From contig NC_134542.1 in NCBI RefSeq assembly GCF_050624435.1, positions 13,599,497 to 13,663,496 of the forward strand: a stretch of DNA of 64,000 nucleotides, in the 5' to 3' direction. Origin of the DNA: Tenrec ecaudatus (Eukaryota; Chordata; Mammalia; Afrosoricida; Tenrecidae). Under the pieces are notes generated by a model, which ran no database searches, was not told the DNA's origin, and saw only the letters and a program-made list of their open reading frames with translations. Shown here piece by piece: positions 1-9,990 of the stretch. Each line of letters opens with the position of its first letter. Positions within the stretch are counted from its first letter, which is position 1. Position numbers and translations under genes: made by a program.

Positions 1-1054
1 TAATTGTGTCTAATGGCACAATGATGGCATACTTCCAAGTTGTATTAACAAACCATGCCTCCCCTGACCAAAATATATTGCAGCCAAATCTCATTACAAA
101 ACAGAACCATCTTTTTCATAATCCTGGGTTCATAACTAAGTGTCCCAGTTCTCCAGCATGCACCCCACAGGTGAGCTTTGGGGTATATTAGTTTGATTTC
201 TTGTTGCTGTTGAAACAAGTCTCCTAAACTTCTGACCATTTTTCTCTTTCCCAAGTTCAGTATGTGATCAAAGGCCTAATGCAACTACTTAGTGCTACTT
301 AAAATCGGCAGCCTTTCTTTCTTGATAATGTCTGTTCAATTCCTAAAACAGGAGCAAATGTGAAAGAAACCTGCTCCAAATGAAACTAGAAATGACAAAA
401 CGTCTGGATTTCTGCTCATGAAAATAACCTCTTTAATCGCATATTAAAATATGCCAGAACATGTTAAACATTTGCTAAAATGAATGAAAACACTTCATGT
501 TCTAATATCTGAGTCATAGAATTCAATAAACTTCTGATCCTTGGCATGTGCTATTCAGTTCACACACCTATTTCCACTTCGCTGGTAAGAAGGGAGATTG
601 TGCCCATCTTTAAGGGAGACTAACTCCTTTTCAGCTGAGGATGGATCCCTAGGACAGGACTCATTCCTGTGGTTTGATGCCGTTGCTACCGTCTTCTCTG
701 ATCCCTAGGATGCCCTTAACCCTGACCCTATTTAGGGTGCTTCTTGCCTTGCCCTTATTTTCAGTGTGATTTTTAAAGAAGGGAATTTTCAGGCTCAGGG
801 GTGTGGGGAGCAGGGGCTCTCACCTCTCTTACAAGGTAATTCATTTTATAATATAGCTTATAATATTTAATATAGGTCTTCTAGTTGTAGCCTTTGTTAT
901 TCCAGCCAAATGACCTTGGTCTGAGTGAAGTGCATTGACTTAATATGGCTCTTCTATTCATGTCTCCATAATGGCCACCAAATGATTGGGAGGGACTATG
1001 TAAAGAAGGGTATGTGTAACACTAACAGAGGTTGCTAGTCCATTTTCTTCATTA
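1..1054. other. Unannotated AT-rich sequence
   Basis: I recognise no gene, RNA or named repeat in this stretch. Open frames are under 100 codons and show no recognisable protein family. A purine-rich tract lies near 780-830. Confidence 0.5.
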
Positions 1055-1059
1055 CCACC

Positions 1060-1579
1060 TGTGGCAGTTACAAAATCTGCCCACTTGAATGAAGGGGTGG
1101 AATCTAGCCAGTCAATCAGGTCATAGCCAATGAGACTTCTGTGTGGGCATGGCCTTCTCCTGAGGATTCTGGGAAGTCCTGTCTTCCTCCCTGAGCGTGG
1201 GACACACACTCTCCCTGCCAGACATTCCTCTTGACAAGCCACATGGAGTTAAGCTGATGGAGCCAGAGTCCTGGAGCTGGAGGAGTCACATGAAGACCCA
1301 CACCAGCACTGAGATGCTTCCACCACCACTGGATCCACGAGACGTTCAACCCACTGGCCTGTGATCTTCCTGCATTCATTGTCATTGCATGTGCTGCGTG
1401 AGTCTGAAGAGGAATTTATAGACTGGTATTGGTCATATGGGCTAATATTGGACTTTTGGACTTGATCTGGACTGGGCTTGGATGTTTTCTTAATATACAA
1501 TTACTCTTTGATATAAAGATCTCTCATACACATATATTTCTCCCTGGATTTGTTTCTCTAGTCTACCCGGACTAACACA
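1060..1579 (+). mobile_element. Solo LTR, MaLR-like tenrec family, copy 1
   Basis: The element is 520 bp and runs from TGTGG to ACACA. It is flanked by a perfect 5-bp target duplication (ccacc at 1055-1059 and 1580-1584). The same sequence recurs six more times in the window. The 3' end (ctagtctaccnggactaacaca) resembles the ends of mammalian MaLR LTRs, and the 5-bp duplication fits ERVL/MaLR integration. No internal retroviral sequence is attached, so this is a solo LTR. The family assignment is inference; the LTR structure is seen directly. Confidence 0.8.
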
Positions 1580-1691
1580 CCACCCCACTAACTATAAGTA
1601 TGAGCCATCTTTGAAGCAGGAGCAGAGAGAGAAAGTTGCAAACCAATGGGAAAGCATGTTCCAGATCTCTCCAGTGGTGGAGGCAGTAGAG

Positions 1692-1912
1692 CAGGGGTCC
1701 TCAAACTTTTTAAACAGGGGGACAGTTCACTGTCCCTCAGACCCATTGGAGTGTCGGAATATAGTTTAAAAAAACTTTGAACAAATTCCTATGCACACTG
1801 CACATATCTTATTTTGAAGTAAAAAAACAAACGGGGCAAAAACACCAGCGGGCCACATAAATGCCCTCGGCGGGCCGCATGTGTCCTGAGGGCCGTAGTT
1901 TGAGGACGCCTG
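1692..1912. mobile_element. Non-autonomous hAT element (not SPIN)
   Basis: This is a roughly 220-bp element with inverted ends. The left end reads caggggtcctcaaac and the right end is its imperfect complement (gtttgaggacgcctg). Inside is a GC-rich segment of gggccac/cgggccgc type. Short elements with these termini are hAT-superfamily MITEs in several mammals. The flanking 8-mers share only a tagag core, so the target duplication is degraded. The exact family name is not certain. Confidence 0.75.
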
Positions 1913-2094
1913 CTAGAGACTGTGACATGGAGACTGGGACAGAGCTCCAAGACCCTGGTATGGGTAGATAGAGTGACTAGCGGGCTTCCTGGTCCAGGAA
2001 GGCAGAGACCAAGGGATCATGTTACAGAAAGACTGAGGATGCAGGTGCCCATATCAAGGAGAGGAATTGCTATGGACCAATGACTGTATCCTTA

Positions 2095-2240
2095 CTGTCT
2101 GCCAATCCTTTGTGGATTTGTGGATCTGTGTTAACTCCCCCAAAAGAACCCCTTAAAATTATGAGTATTGTCTGTGATTTCTGTGTGACCATTGCAACAA
2201 ACCATTGACCACTGATAGATGTAGAGTGTTGTGGGTGAGA
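2095..2240 (+). repeat. Partial 3' end of LTR-like repeat
   Basis: The stretch around 2150-2210 (cctta-aaattatgagtattgtctgtga and onward) matches the 3' end of the longer repeat at 2366-2975 and 55285-55935. Only the terminal part is present. Confidence 0.45.
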
Positions 2241-2365
2241 TGGTTGGTGTCAACACAGGAAAAATAAAGATGGAGAGTAGAGGCAGGTCTGGCCCCTGCC
2301 TTGTGGCAATAAGGAAGGCAGAAGAGATCCGATAGGAGCACCTGCATGCTGTTTACTGCACTGGG

Positions 2366-2975
2366 GAAGAAGGTGAGGGGTAAGCTGATTGGATTATGTG
2401 ATTCAGCTTTGAGTGATAGTTAAAGAGTTCGCTGTGAGTACCATCCTGTTGGGTATAAAGCGGGCCCTCTCCGAAGCAGGAAGGTGAAGATTTCACTACT
2501 AGCACAAGAGAAGAGCCAGGATTGGGGCATATCCTGTCAACCCTGAGACTCCTGCACATTGAACCTTTTTGATCTAGGTAACACTAGACAATTGGCAGAA
2601 GATCAGCAGCAGCAGAACTAGAAGCCAGAGAGCATGCGTGGTGGACTTCCCAGCCCACAGAGCACCTCAAGCTAAGAGCTTTTGGTCAGGAGGCTGGCTT
2701 GAATATCACTTGCTGACACAGAGCTGGAGCTGAGCGCTTCCGCGCTGAGGCTTAAGGAGAAGTGGTATGCCCTCCGGTATCTATTGGCAGCCCTATAAGC
2801 TTTGTGTCCTTGCATGGCCAGTGCAAAGGCCGCCCCAAACAGGCCCACAGGCTGAGAAGCAGAGAGGGCTGCCCGTGGAAATGGCAGAGATTGACCAGAG
2901 CATTTCTCATCTGACTTCTAATAAACCCCAGAGTCACATGTATTGTCTGTGAGTTCTGTGTGGCCTTTGAAATAA
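2366..2975 (+). repeat. LTR-like interspersed repeat, copy 1
   Basis: About 600 bp is collinear with 55285-55935. Shared landmarks are a gtgattcagct block, a ggnccctctc block, a tggacttccc(t/a)gcccacagag block and a tail ending attgtctgtg. A TATA-like box (gggtataaag, 2451-2460) sits upstream and a canonical AATAAA (2920-2925) near the 3' end. This is the arrangement expected of an LTR promoter and polyadenylation unit. No family name is assigned, and a non-LTR origin is possible. Confidence 0.5.
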
Positions 2976-3267
2976 ATTATCAAGCCCAGGATCAACGTAG
3001 AATGCTGTAGAAAGGACATACGAGTAAACAGAAAGTTCAGTCAGAAACTAAAAAGGATGGTGGGTGGAAGCATGTCTGACCTCGGCCTCCTGCCATCAGC
3101 TGAGAGCCACAGAAGGTCAGAGGTGGCCCTGAACTGTTTTGCACATTTCTTTAAGGGTGACTCACTCTAATTGCCAGCTGTTTGGCAATTAGTGGTGATA
3201 AGAAAGCCCAGTAGGTGATTGCCTCCTCCTCTCACTTTCTATGGCCTTTCCTGAACAGCATCTAAAG

Positions 3268-3440
3268 CTGTGGTTCTCAACCTTCCTGATGCCGCGACCT
3301 TTTAATACAGTTCCTCATGTTGTGGTGACCTCCCAACCATTACATTATTTTCGTTGCTGCTTAATCACAGTCATTTTGCTACTGTTATGAATCGGGCGAC
3401 CCCTGTGGAAGGGTTGCCACCCACAGGTTGAGAACCACTG
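3268..3440. mobile_element. SPIN-like hAT MITE, copy 1
   Basis: This 173-bp element begins ctgtggttctcaacc and ends ggttgagaaccactg, which are inverted termini. It is flanked by a perfect 8-bp duplication (atctaaag at 3260-3267 and 3441-3448). The inner gcgaccc/gggtcg motifs match the SPIN non-autonomous elements known from tenrec, bushbaby, bats and opossum. It is about 170 bp, and an 8-bp duplication is diagnostic of hAT transposition. Confidence 0.9.
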
Positions 3441-3448
3441 ATCTAAAG

Positions 3449-4189
3449 GTAGGCAGTGGTTGCCCCACTGGAATTTCAGGGTCTGCGTGTCAAAGGCAAA
3501 ATGGGGATCCTGGTTGAGCCCCCAAAATGTAGAGCTGAAAAAAGCCAGGCCTCTGCTTCTGTTGAAGCTAAGCCAAAGTACCTTCACACAGGCTCATGGC
3601 AGGGAGACAGGCGGTATTACTGCAAGATTAAGCAAGGAGACAGAGGAAGCCGGTACTCTAATGGCCTCCCTGAAAGCAAAAGACAGGGATTTTTATCTGA
3701 CTGGAAACGGGAGAGTTCTGGGAAAGGAACATTAAAAGTGTCGAAACAAAATTGGAGAGTATTGAGCAGTAGACATCGTGTCTTCTCATGTCGTTTTCTG
3801 CTCCAGTGGCCAGTATGTGCCATGCCCCAGGTAATGCGACCATCAGGGACGGCATGATAGAATAATTTAGCTTACTTTCCCCTGGGATTCAAGAGAATAA
3901 GTTTCAGTATGATTTTTAAAAATATATCACTGTTCTACCTGAAATCACTAGCTAGTCATTTATTTCCATTTTTATTGCTTACAAGGCTACCCACGAAGCA
4001 TACTAAAATAATGAAATTAAATTTATTAAAGTCTTAATAGCTCCTAACCCACTCTCCATCTATTTCATTTTAAGTAATTTCATTATGCCTAGTAAATGTT
4101 AAACTACTTCATCATTGAAAGGATAATGTATATAAACTTCAAGTTGATAAGCATTTGGATACTTTTGAGCAATACTTTCCTGTGTTAAA
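3449..4189. other. Unannotated sequence
   Basis: I see no supportable element. A 133-codon open frame (3456-3857, plus) has basic, serine-rich composition with no recognisable domain, and I treat it as chance. The 3' half is AT-rich. Confidence 0.5.
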
Positions 4190-4352
4190 GAGGCCCTGGT
4201 AGCACAGAGGTTTAAATATTGGGTTGATAAAGTCAAAGTCAATGGTTCAAATCCACCAGCCACTCCTCAGAAGAAAAATGAGGCCGTTTACTACTGTAAA
4301 CACGTGCAGACTCAGCCTCTATAAGTCAACTGCCGTAGGATGTAGGTGTTTC
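4190..4352 (+). repeat. AfroSINE
   Basis: Begins with the diagnostic ggccctggtagcacag head, followed by the caaatccaccagcc and agaagaaaaatgagg blocks. It is diverged and its 3' tail is lost. Confidence 0.85.
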
Positions 4353-4491
4353 CTTTGTTCACATGATTAACATATATCATGGGGGGTGATATATGTCAAC
4401 GAGCTATTTAGTTTAAATGGTATTTAATTCACTAAAGCGATAGGAAGGTCCAGATTCTTTATCTGAAGTGTTTCCCTGTGCATGTTATTTA

Positions 4492-4650
4492 AGTCCAAAC
4501 AAACCCATGCCATCTTGTTGATCTCAACTCATAAGAAACCTATGGTCGAGGACCTCCTGGGATTCTGAGGTTGTAAATATTTATGGAAACATGTTCACGT
4601 CTTTCTCCTGCAGATTTCACCTTCTGACCTTTAGCTCCTAACCATTGAAC
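4492..4650 (-). repeat. AfroSINE, antisense
   Basis: The antisense tail-to-head order is recognisable: gccatcttgttgatctcaactcat, then ctttctcctgcag, then the cctaaccattgaaccgc tRNA-like box. It is diverged. Confidence 0.75.
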
Positions 4651-4655
4651 CGCTA

Positions 4656-4790
4656 AAAAATTTAAAAAGTAACCCCACTTTCTTCTAGTGGAATCCGATT
4701 TAGAGTGACCCCATATCGTGTTTCCAAGACTTTACAGGAGTGGACAGCCTCCTAGTCCTCCCGCGAAGAAAGCCCGCGGAACCGTCATTG
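4656..4790 (-). repeat. AfroSINE fragment, antisense
   Basis: Only the 3' half is recognisable (gagtgaccccatat and the aggagtggacagcct block), adjoining the previous antisense copy. The AT-rich spacer between them could be a former tail. Confidence 0.65.
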
Positions 4791-4799
4791 CTCCTTAGA

Positions 4800-5346
4800 T
4801 TTACATCTGTGGTCCAATACAGAGTTATTCTTAGCCAAAGAGGACCCATTTTACTTTTTTAGTTGTCTCCTGTGCTCTCTGTCTTACGGGCTGCCTCTTT
4901 CATGTTCATTGATTTCACACTTGTCCTCCTCTGATGCCGTCACTATATTGTGCTGAGTTTGATGACCAGCTCCGGTGAGAAACCAAAATGCCTTTCAGAA
5001 ATGTTCTGCTTTAAAATAAAGGTGTGTACCCACCTAAAAATGCAATGTTCTGACCACGCTGGTAGACATCGGAGCAGGGAAATAAGTGATGCTGACTACA
5101 ACCTTCATCCTTTCATGAAAGTCCTGGTAGATAAAGAGATTTAAATGACTGCAACATTTGTTTATCAGCTTGTGTGTTGTTATTGGGTGTCTTCAAGGCA
5201 ACTCACCGACGGTGGCCCTGTTGAACAGTTTCTTTAGGGATGAAGACCGCCACATCTTCCCGCCAAGCCGTGGCTATGGGGTTCAAACCGAAATCCTTGT
5301 GGTTAGCATCAAAGTGCATAATCACACTGCTACCGAAGGCTGCTTC
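4800..5346. other. Unannotated sequence
   Basis: No recognisable element. A 71-codon frame (5158-5373, plus) runs into the following LTR and is not supported as coding. Confidence 0.4.
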
Positions 5347-5351
5347 CAGGT

Positions 5352-5855
5352 TGTGTTAGTCCAGGTGGACTAGAGAAACAAAGTCATAGACACTTCTATG
5401 TATACAAGAAAGAACTTTGTTATAAAAGAGTAATTGCATATTAAAAAAAAATCCCAGCCCAGTCTTGATCAAGTCCATAAGTCCAATGTTAGCCCATACG
5501 TCTGATACCAGTCTGTAAATTCCTCTTCAGACTCACACAGCACATGCAATGACACTGAGTGCAGGAAGATCACAGGTTGGTGGGTGGAAAGCCTTGGGGA
5601 TCCAGTGGCAGTGGAAGCATCTTAGTGCTGGGGTGGGTCTCCACATGGCTCCTCCAGCTCCAAGATTTCAGTTGCCATCCGCCTCTTTCCATGTTTCTTC
5701 TCCAAAGGGATGTCTCGCAGGGAATGACCATGTGTCCCTCCTCCAGTGAGCTACTTATCTCCTTAGTGCCTCTAAATGAGGTCATCAAGCTGTGACCTAA
5801 TTGACAAGCTATACTCTACCCCCTTGCAAGTTGACAGGATTATGTAACTGCCACA
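5352..5855 (-). mobile_element. Solo LTR, MaLR-like tenrec family, copy 2
   Basis: This is a 504-bp antisense copy of the 1060-1579 element, starting TGTGTTAGTCC and ending GTAACTGCCACA. It has a perfect 5-bp target duplication (caggt at 5347-5351 and 5856-5860). The internal block order is the reverse complement of copy 1. Confidence 0.82.
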
Positions 5856-6189
5856 CAGGTTGTATAACAATAACAACCAAAGAAAACCCCACAGCTATAA
5901 AGTGGATTCCAAGGAATAGATTCTTAATTACTTTGAAAAGGACTTCAGAGTGTCAAAAATGTGTTGATATTAAAACACTGCTATCACAATGATCTGTGAC
6001 TATCGTGAACTGGAGCAAATATCTTTTGTGGATTCTGCTTACATAATGGGCACATTTTGAGTACAAAGATACTGGAGAGAGGCCAGTTCTGACCCTGCTT
6101 GTATTCTCCTATCCTCTGACAATGTGTGCATACGCGTGATCATGCCAACCTCGCTCTTAGCTACATACACTAACTCCCCCTTCATGCAC

Positions 6190-6460
6190 TTACTTCAGGA
6201 CAATGGTAATCAGAATGATAAACAGGTAACACACAAGCAAAGTTCAGTGCACCTGGCATTTCAAAAGATTCATTCTAGCCCTGGCTTCTTCATTTTAATT
6301 TTCTTGAACTTCCTGCTTATCAAACTACAGTATAAAGTTAAAGCAGTTACTCTTGTAGCAATGAGGGGAGTAACTAGATATGAGGCTTCATTCACTTGTT
6401 TCAGATTACCCCTTGTGTTTCTTCACGTTTTCAACTCCTTTGGTTGAAATAAGAGAGATC
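6190..6460 (+). repeat. Duplicated block, copy A, 5' portion
   Basis: Collinear with 61430-61640. Shared landmarks are caaagttcagtgcacctgg, cttgaacttcctgctta and aaagcaatcac/aaagcagttac, then a (c)ttgtgtttctt block. The reading frame around LNFLL is open in both copies A and C. Its function is unknown; see the longer copies B and C. Confidence 0.6.
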
Positions 6461-6842
6461 TCACTAGATCAAATCTCTTTGATCCTTCCGCTGGACCTGA
6501 ATCTTCTGGTTCCATCATCTCCTGTTGTGTCACCTGCCGATCCCCGAAGCCATCAGCAGACTGTCAAAGGTAGAGTCATTCGGTCAACTTTGGACCTTTG
6601 CATCCACCAGCCCCTGCTCTGTCTTCTCTACTTCATAACCCTGCTTCCTGTTCCTTAGCTTCCATGATTTGTGAGAGGTCTGACTTGAATCAGACTGGAC
6701 TTAACTATTTCAACAACTAACATCTAAATCTCTTTCTATAGGCAACACATACAAACATCACTGGTTGTGTTTTTCTAGAGATTCCAACCTAACACGTCGT
6801 CAGAGGGCATTTTTGTGGAAGATTTGCTGCCTCCCTTAATGC
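6461..6842. other. Sequence inside copy A with no match in B or C
   Basis: This stretch separates the two parts of copy A. It has no counterpart that I can align in B or C and no recognisable repeat. It is probably an insertion or a diverged piece. Confidence 0.35.
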
Positions 6843-6966
6843 CTAATGTGGAATCCTGGGCTGTTAACCACAAGGTCCAAAGTTCGGTCCCACCATGCCA
6901 TGGGGTCACTATGAGTCAGAAATGACTAGATAGCAGTGAGTTTGGTTTGGTTTGGTTGGTTTGGTG
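6843..6966 (+). repeat. AfroSINE, internally shortened
   Basis: The head box gctgttaaccacaaggtc is followed directly by the 3' block ggggtcactatgagtcag and the typical (tttgg)n tail at 6938-6965. The middle of the element is missing. Confidence 0.85.
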
Positions 6967-6984
6967 AATGTAGAAGCCTCAGGA

Positions 6985-7565
6985 AGGAGACTAGACACTG
7001 ACTGGACACTAAGTAGCCCCATGAAGTAAAGGCCAGGCACTTTGCAGAACTTAAGTCCATCACCTCCCATATTAAGAAGATCTATGGTCTCCAAAATCCT
7101 CCTCTGTGGGAACCATCTGCTGAATTCAAGACCATTTCTTCCTTTGACTGCTAGGTGAAGAATCCTCCTTCATTGTAAAAGGCTAGAGCAAGGGCCAATT
7201 CCAGTTGTTCTGTGAAGATGGCACTCAGAACCTACCACAGCTGCTTCCAAAACATCTGGAAGACACGTCACCCAAAGCTTCATTTTTCATTGTACCTTTC
7301 ATTGGTTTTTCTGTTCCCTTTTCCTTGAAATGCTGATCCACCTTTAACTACGCTGCTGTCAAGAGAGACGTGATCCTGAAAGACCCTGTCCAGCTAGATA
7401 AATCCTTCCATCTTCCGTGGATGGTTTTGTTTCTCGTCACCAAAACCTTAAGGGACTTGCCCACCATCACCACAGCTAGTAAATTAAATTGGAATTCAGA
7501 ACACTTCAGTCTCACGCAGGTTGTTACCTACCCACCCATGAAGATGGTAGGTTTCTAGAGTGGGT
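6985..7565 (+). repeat. Duplicated block, copy A, 3' portion (contains MIR)
   Basis: Collinear with 25775-26320 and 61790-62300. Shared landmarks are the atctgctgaattcaag block, the catctg-caagacac block, the ggcttcattttc block, aaatgctg-ccacctttaac, and gtaaatccttccatctt, then a MIR core. The match stops near 7565, where B and C continue. Confidence 0.65.
7425..7535 (+). repeat. MIR SINE core
   Basis: The segment with acttgcccaccat-accacagctagtaaatt and ggaattcagaacac matches the central domain of mammalian-wide MIR (acttgcccaaggtcacacagctagt). It occupies the same position within copies B and C. Confidence 0.75.
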
Positions 7566-7734
7566 AATACCTCTATTCTTGGCATCATGTGATGAAAGAA
7601 TTCACGCTGACGCCCATTTTGTAATCCAAGTGGGTATTGATGAAGGACAGGACAAGTTTCAGGTTTTACAGTCTCAAAGGGGTTCACAACTGGGCACGAG
7701 CAACCTCGTGGAAAAGAGCACCGGGTGGACCCAG

Positions 7735-8165
7735 TGACCAAGTGGTCAAGAGAGTCAGGGGCAAGAGAGGCTGTGGGCCCCATGTAGGGCCCGAGCAGGC
7801 ACATGTGGGCCCCAAGCAGGCCCAGACCAGGAGCAGGGTAAGAGAAAGTAAGAGAGCGTCCCAATGTGTGCTCCCTGCCTTTATTCTAGCTAGCCCACCC
7901 CCTGACTTGGAGAAGGCTTGGCTGAAAGGTATTGATTGACCCCATTGGCTAGGTTGAACCTACCTGGGTAATATCATGAGCCTGGACCTAGTTTGGGCCC
8001 CCAGGTGTACCTCCCACCTGGCTTGGGGCTTGAGTATGAGCATCCTCAGTTTGGGGTCTTCATAGGTGTCTAACAGTTGCCTGATTTCTTTCCAACCTCC
8101 TCTATGGGAGCCTTTGCAGGCACCAGAGGGACAACCCCTGTCCCTAAATCTGGCGACCTAAAAGA
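7735..8165. repeat. Possible LTR fragment, orientation unclear
   Basis: This is a GC-rich stretch built from gggccc-type motifs. On the minus strand an AATAAA lies near 7881-7886, as in an LTR polyadenylation signal. On the plus strand tctggcgacc (8150-8159) resembles a lysine-tRNA primer-binding site. The two cues point in opposite directions, so the assignment is weak. Confidence 0.25.
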
Positions 8166-8169
8166 CTGC

Positions 8170-8860
8170 CCTAAAATGTATCCAAATCTACAATGTTTGA
8201 GTACTGCTTTCCAACTGCCAGCCTACACAGGTTAGAAGCCAAATGCAAAACACTTACACCAGCTAAGGGAGGAAGCCTAACTGAAAAGACTTGTTGAAGA
8301 TTCCACATACATATTCCAGTCTGGGCTGTGGCTTCTTTGGATAAAACGGCTTCTTCGGTGGACGTACAGTTCACTTGTTTGTGGATCAGGAGAAAAATCG
8401 ACCGAGGTCACGTCCAGATTTTATGCAAAATGCCAGCCCTCGGCCCCTCTCCTTTTGCTGCGCTTGATGACGGCTTGACGTCTTCACGGACACTCCAAAG
8501 CTCCAAGTCCTTCGTTAGATGTTTTTGGAAATTTAACATTTCCTCATAATACCCCCGACCCCGCAACCGCCCCCCCGCCCCCCGCCCAGCAATTGTACGG
8601 CTGCAGCCTCTCCTTTGCAGACCATGACCTGCATCTTCAACAGGAGCCACCTGTTTGCCATGGAGTTGACTCCAGCCAACCGTAGCCTCATAGAAACGTG
8701 ATCGCAAGCATTTCCGATGGCGGAATTCTTGCAAGGTTTTTCTTACCAGGCACCTCTGCGTGGAAATGCCCATCTTTAGGTGACCAGCCGAGCGCTAACC
8801 ACTGCACACCCTGGACGGGATTGTCTTGCCCCTGAATGTTCCTGGTATCTAAAGCCAGAT
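8170..8860. other. Approach to the CpG-rich island
   Basis: GC content rises across this interval. It contains a cytosine-rich run at 8550-8586 (ccgcccccccgcccccc). I recognise no repeat or exon. Confidence 0.4.
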
Positions 8861-9990
8861 GGCGCTGGGTGGCGCTGGCGGGTTCAAAGCCACCAGACAC
8901 TCTGAGGGAGAAAACTGGGGCTTGGAAACTCGACAGACAGGGTCCGCGCAGTCGAAATGGATTTGATGGCGGGCGTTTGGTTTGGTTTGACCAGTGAAGC
9001 AAGACGCAAAAGGAGATTCGCGTGGCCGCCCTCTGATTAGACTTGAACGCAAATGTCCAGGGCTTCCACATGCCCCCCGCCCCCTCCCACATCCCTTTAC
9101 CCCCCTCCCTCTGCCTTTCCTCCCGGCCAGTCTGGTCCGCTCTCTTCTCCTCGAAACCCAAAAGGACTGCCCGGGTCAGGAGGTGTTTGTCCGCTGCCAA
9201 AGCAGAATAGCTGGACGGAGGGAGCCGAGCCAGACGAGCAGGGGGCGCTTAGGCAGAACCGCCTCGGCTGAGCCGGTGCCGAAGTCCACGCGCAGTCCCG
9301 GCCTGGCCCGAGCGGCGGTCCCCAGCGCAGCTCCAGCCCCAGCAAGCGTAGCCCCGTCCGAGCCCGAGCCGCGGTCCCCAGGGTCGCTCTGGTGGAGCAC
9401 AAAGCACCCAGCCCAACTGAGCCAGGGTCCCCAAGCGCAGCCCTGGCCGAGCCCGAGCCGCGGTCCCCGAGGCAGCTCCAGCCGAGCCCGAGCCGCTGTC
9501 CCCACGGCAGCTCCGCTCCAGCGCAGGTCGCCCTGCCCAGCGCAGCTCCAACCAGGACCGACCGCGGTCCCCAACCCATCCGCAGCCCGGACCATCCTGC
9601 CCCAACCGAGCTGCCCCAGCCGAGCCCCAACCACAGTCCCCGGGGCAGCCCACGCAGAGCCTGGACCTCAGTTCCCAACGCGACCCAGGGGGACGCTCGC
9701 CGTCCTGCCTAGCGCAGGTCCAGGCGAACCAGAGCCGAGAACCCCTGCTCAGCTACAGCCGAGAGGGCGCCGTCGAACTCAACACAGCCCAGGCCTCGCC
9801 AGAACTGCGGTCCCTACGCAGCCCCAGATGAGTCCAAGCCTCGGACCCCAGCACCTGCCCACTCCAGGCCGCCTAGACGCGGACAGCGACTCCCTGAAGC
9901 GCGGACTGAAAGCGCCGCCCGAAGGAGACAGGCCTGGGCTGGGGCCCCTGCAGCCTTCCTGGGGAGGCGCTCCTCTGGGTTGGCAAACCA
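8860..9990. promoter_or_regulatory. CpG-rich island
   Basis: Base composition changes sharply here. The stretch is GC-rich with dozens of CpG dinucleotides, while the rest of the window is CpG-depleted and AT-rich. Such islands usually mark promoters or methylation-controlled elements in mammals. No TATA box or recognisable first exon was identified. The core holds a degenerate tandem repeat. Because long open frames occur on both strands, coding cannot be inferred from openness alone. Confidence 0.7.

Noticed and set aside
2076..2096. Possible C/D-box snoRNA start (tggaccaatgactg)
   Set aside because: No proper C box (RUGAUGA), D box (CUGA) or terminal stem at the right distance. It lies near a repeat end.
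3456..3857. 133-codon plus frame after the SPIN element
   Set aside because: No recognised motif, overlapping frames on both strands, and no splice or promoter context.
8150..8160. Primer-binding-site-like tctggcgacc
   Set aside because: Only a partial match to a lysine-tRNA site, while the only AATAAA nearby points to the opposite orientation. Not enough to call a provirus.
9097..9678. Minus-strand frames of 193, 152 and 134 codons in the CpG island
   Set aside because: They are Gly/Trp/Leu-rich mirror frames of the GC-rich tandem array, with no domain, signal peptide or splice context. Openness is explained by base composition.
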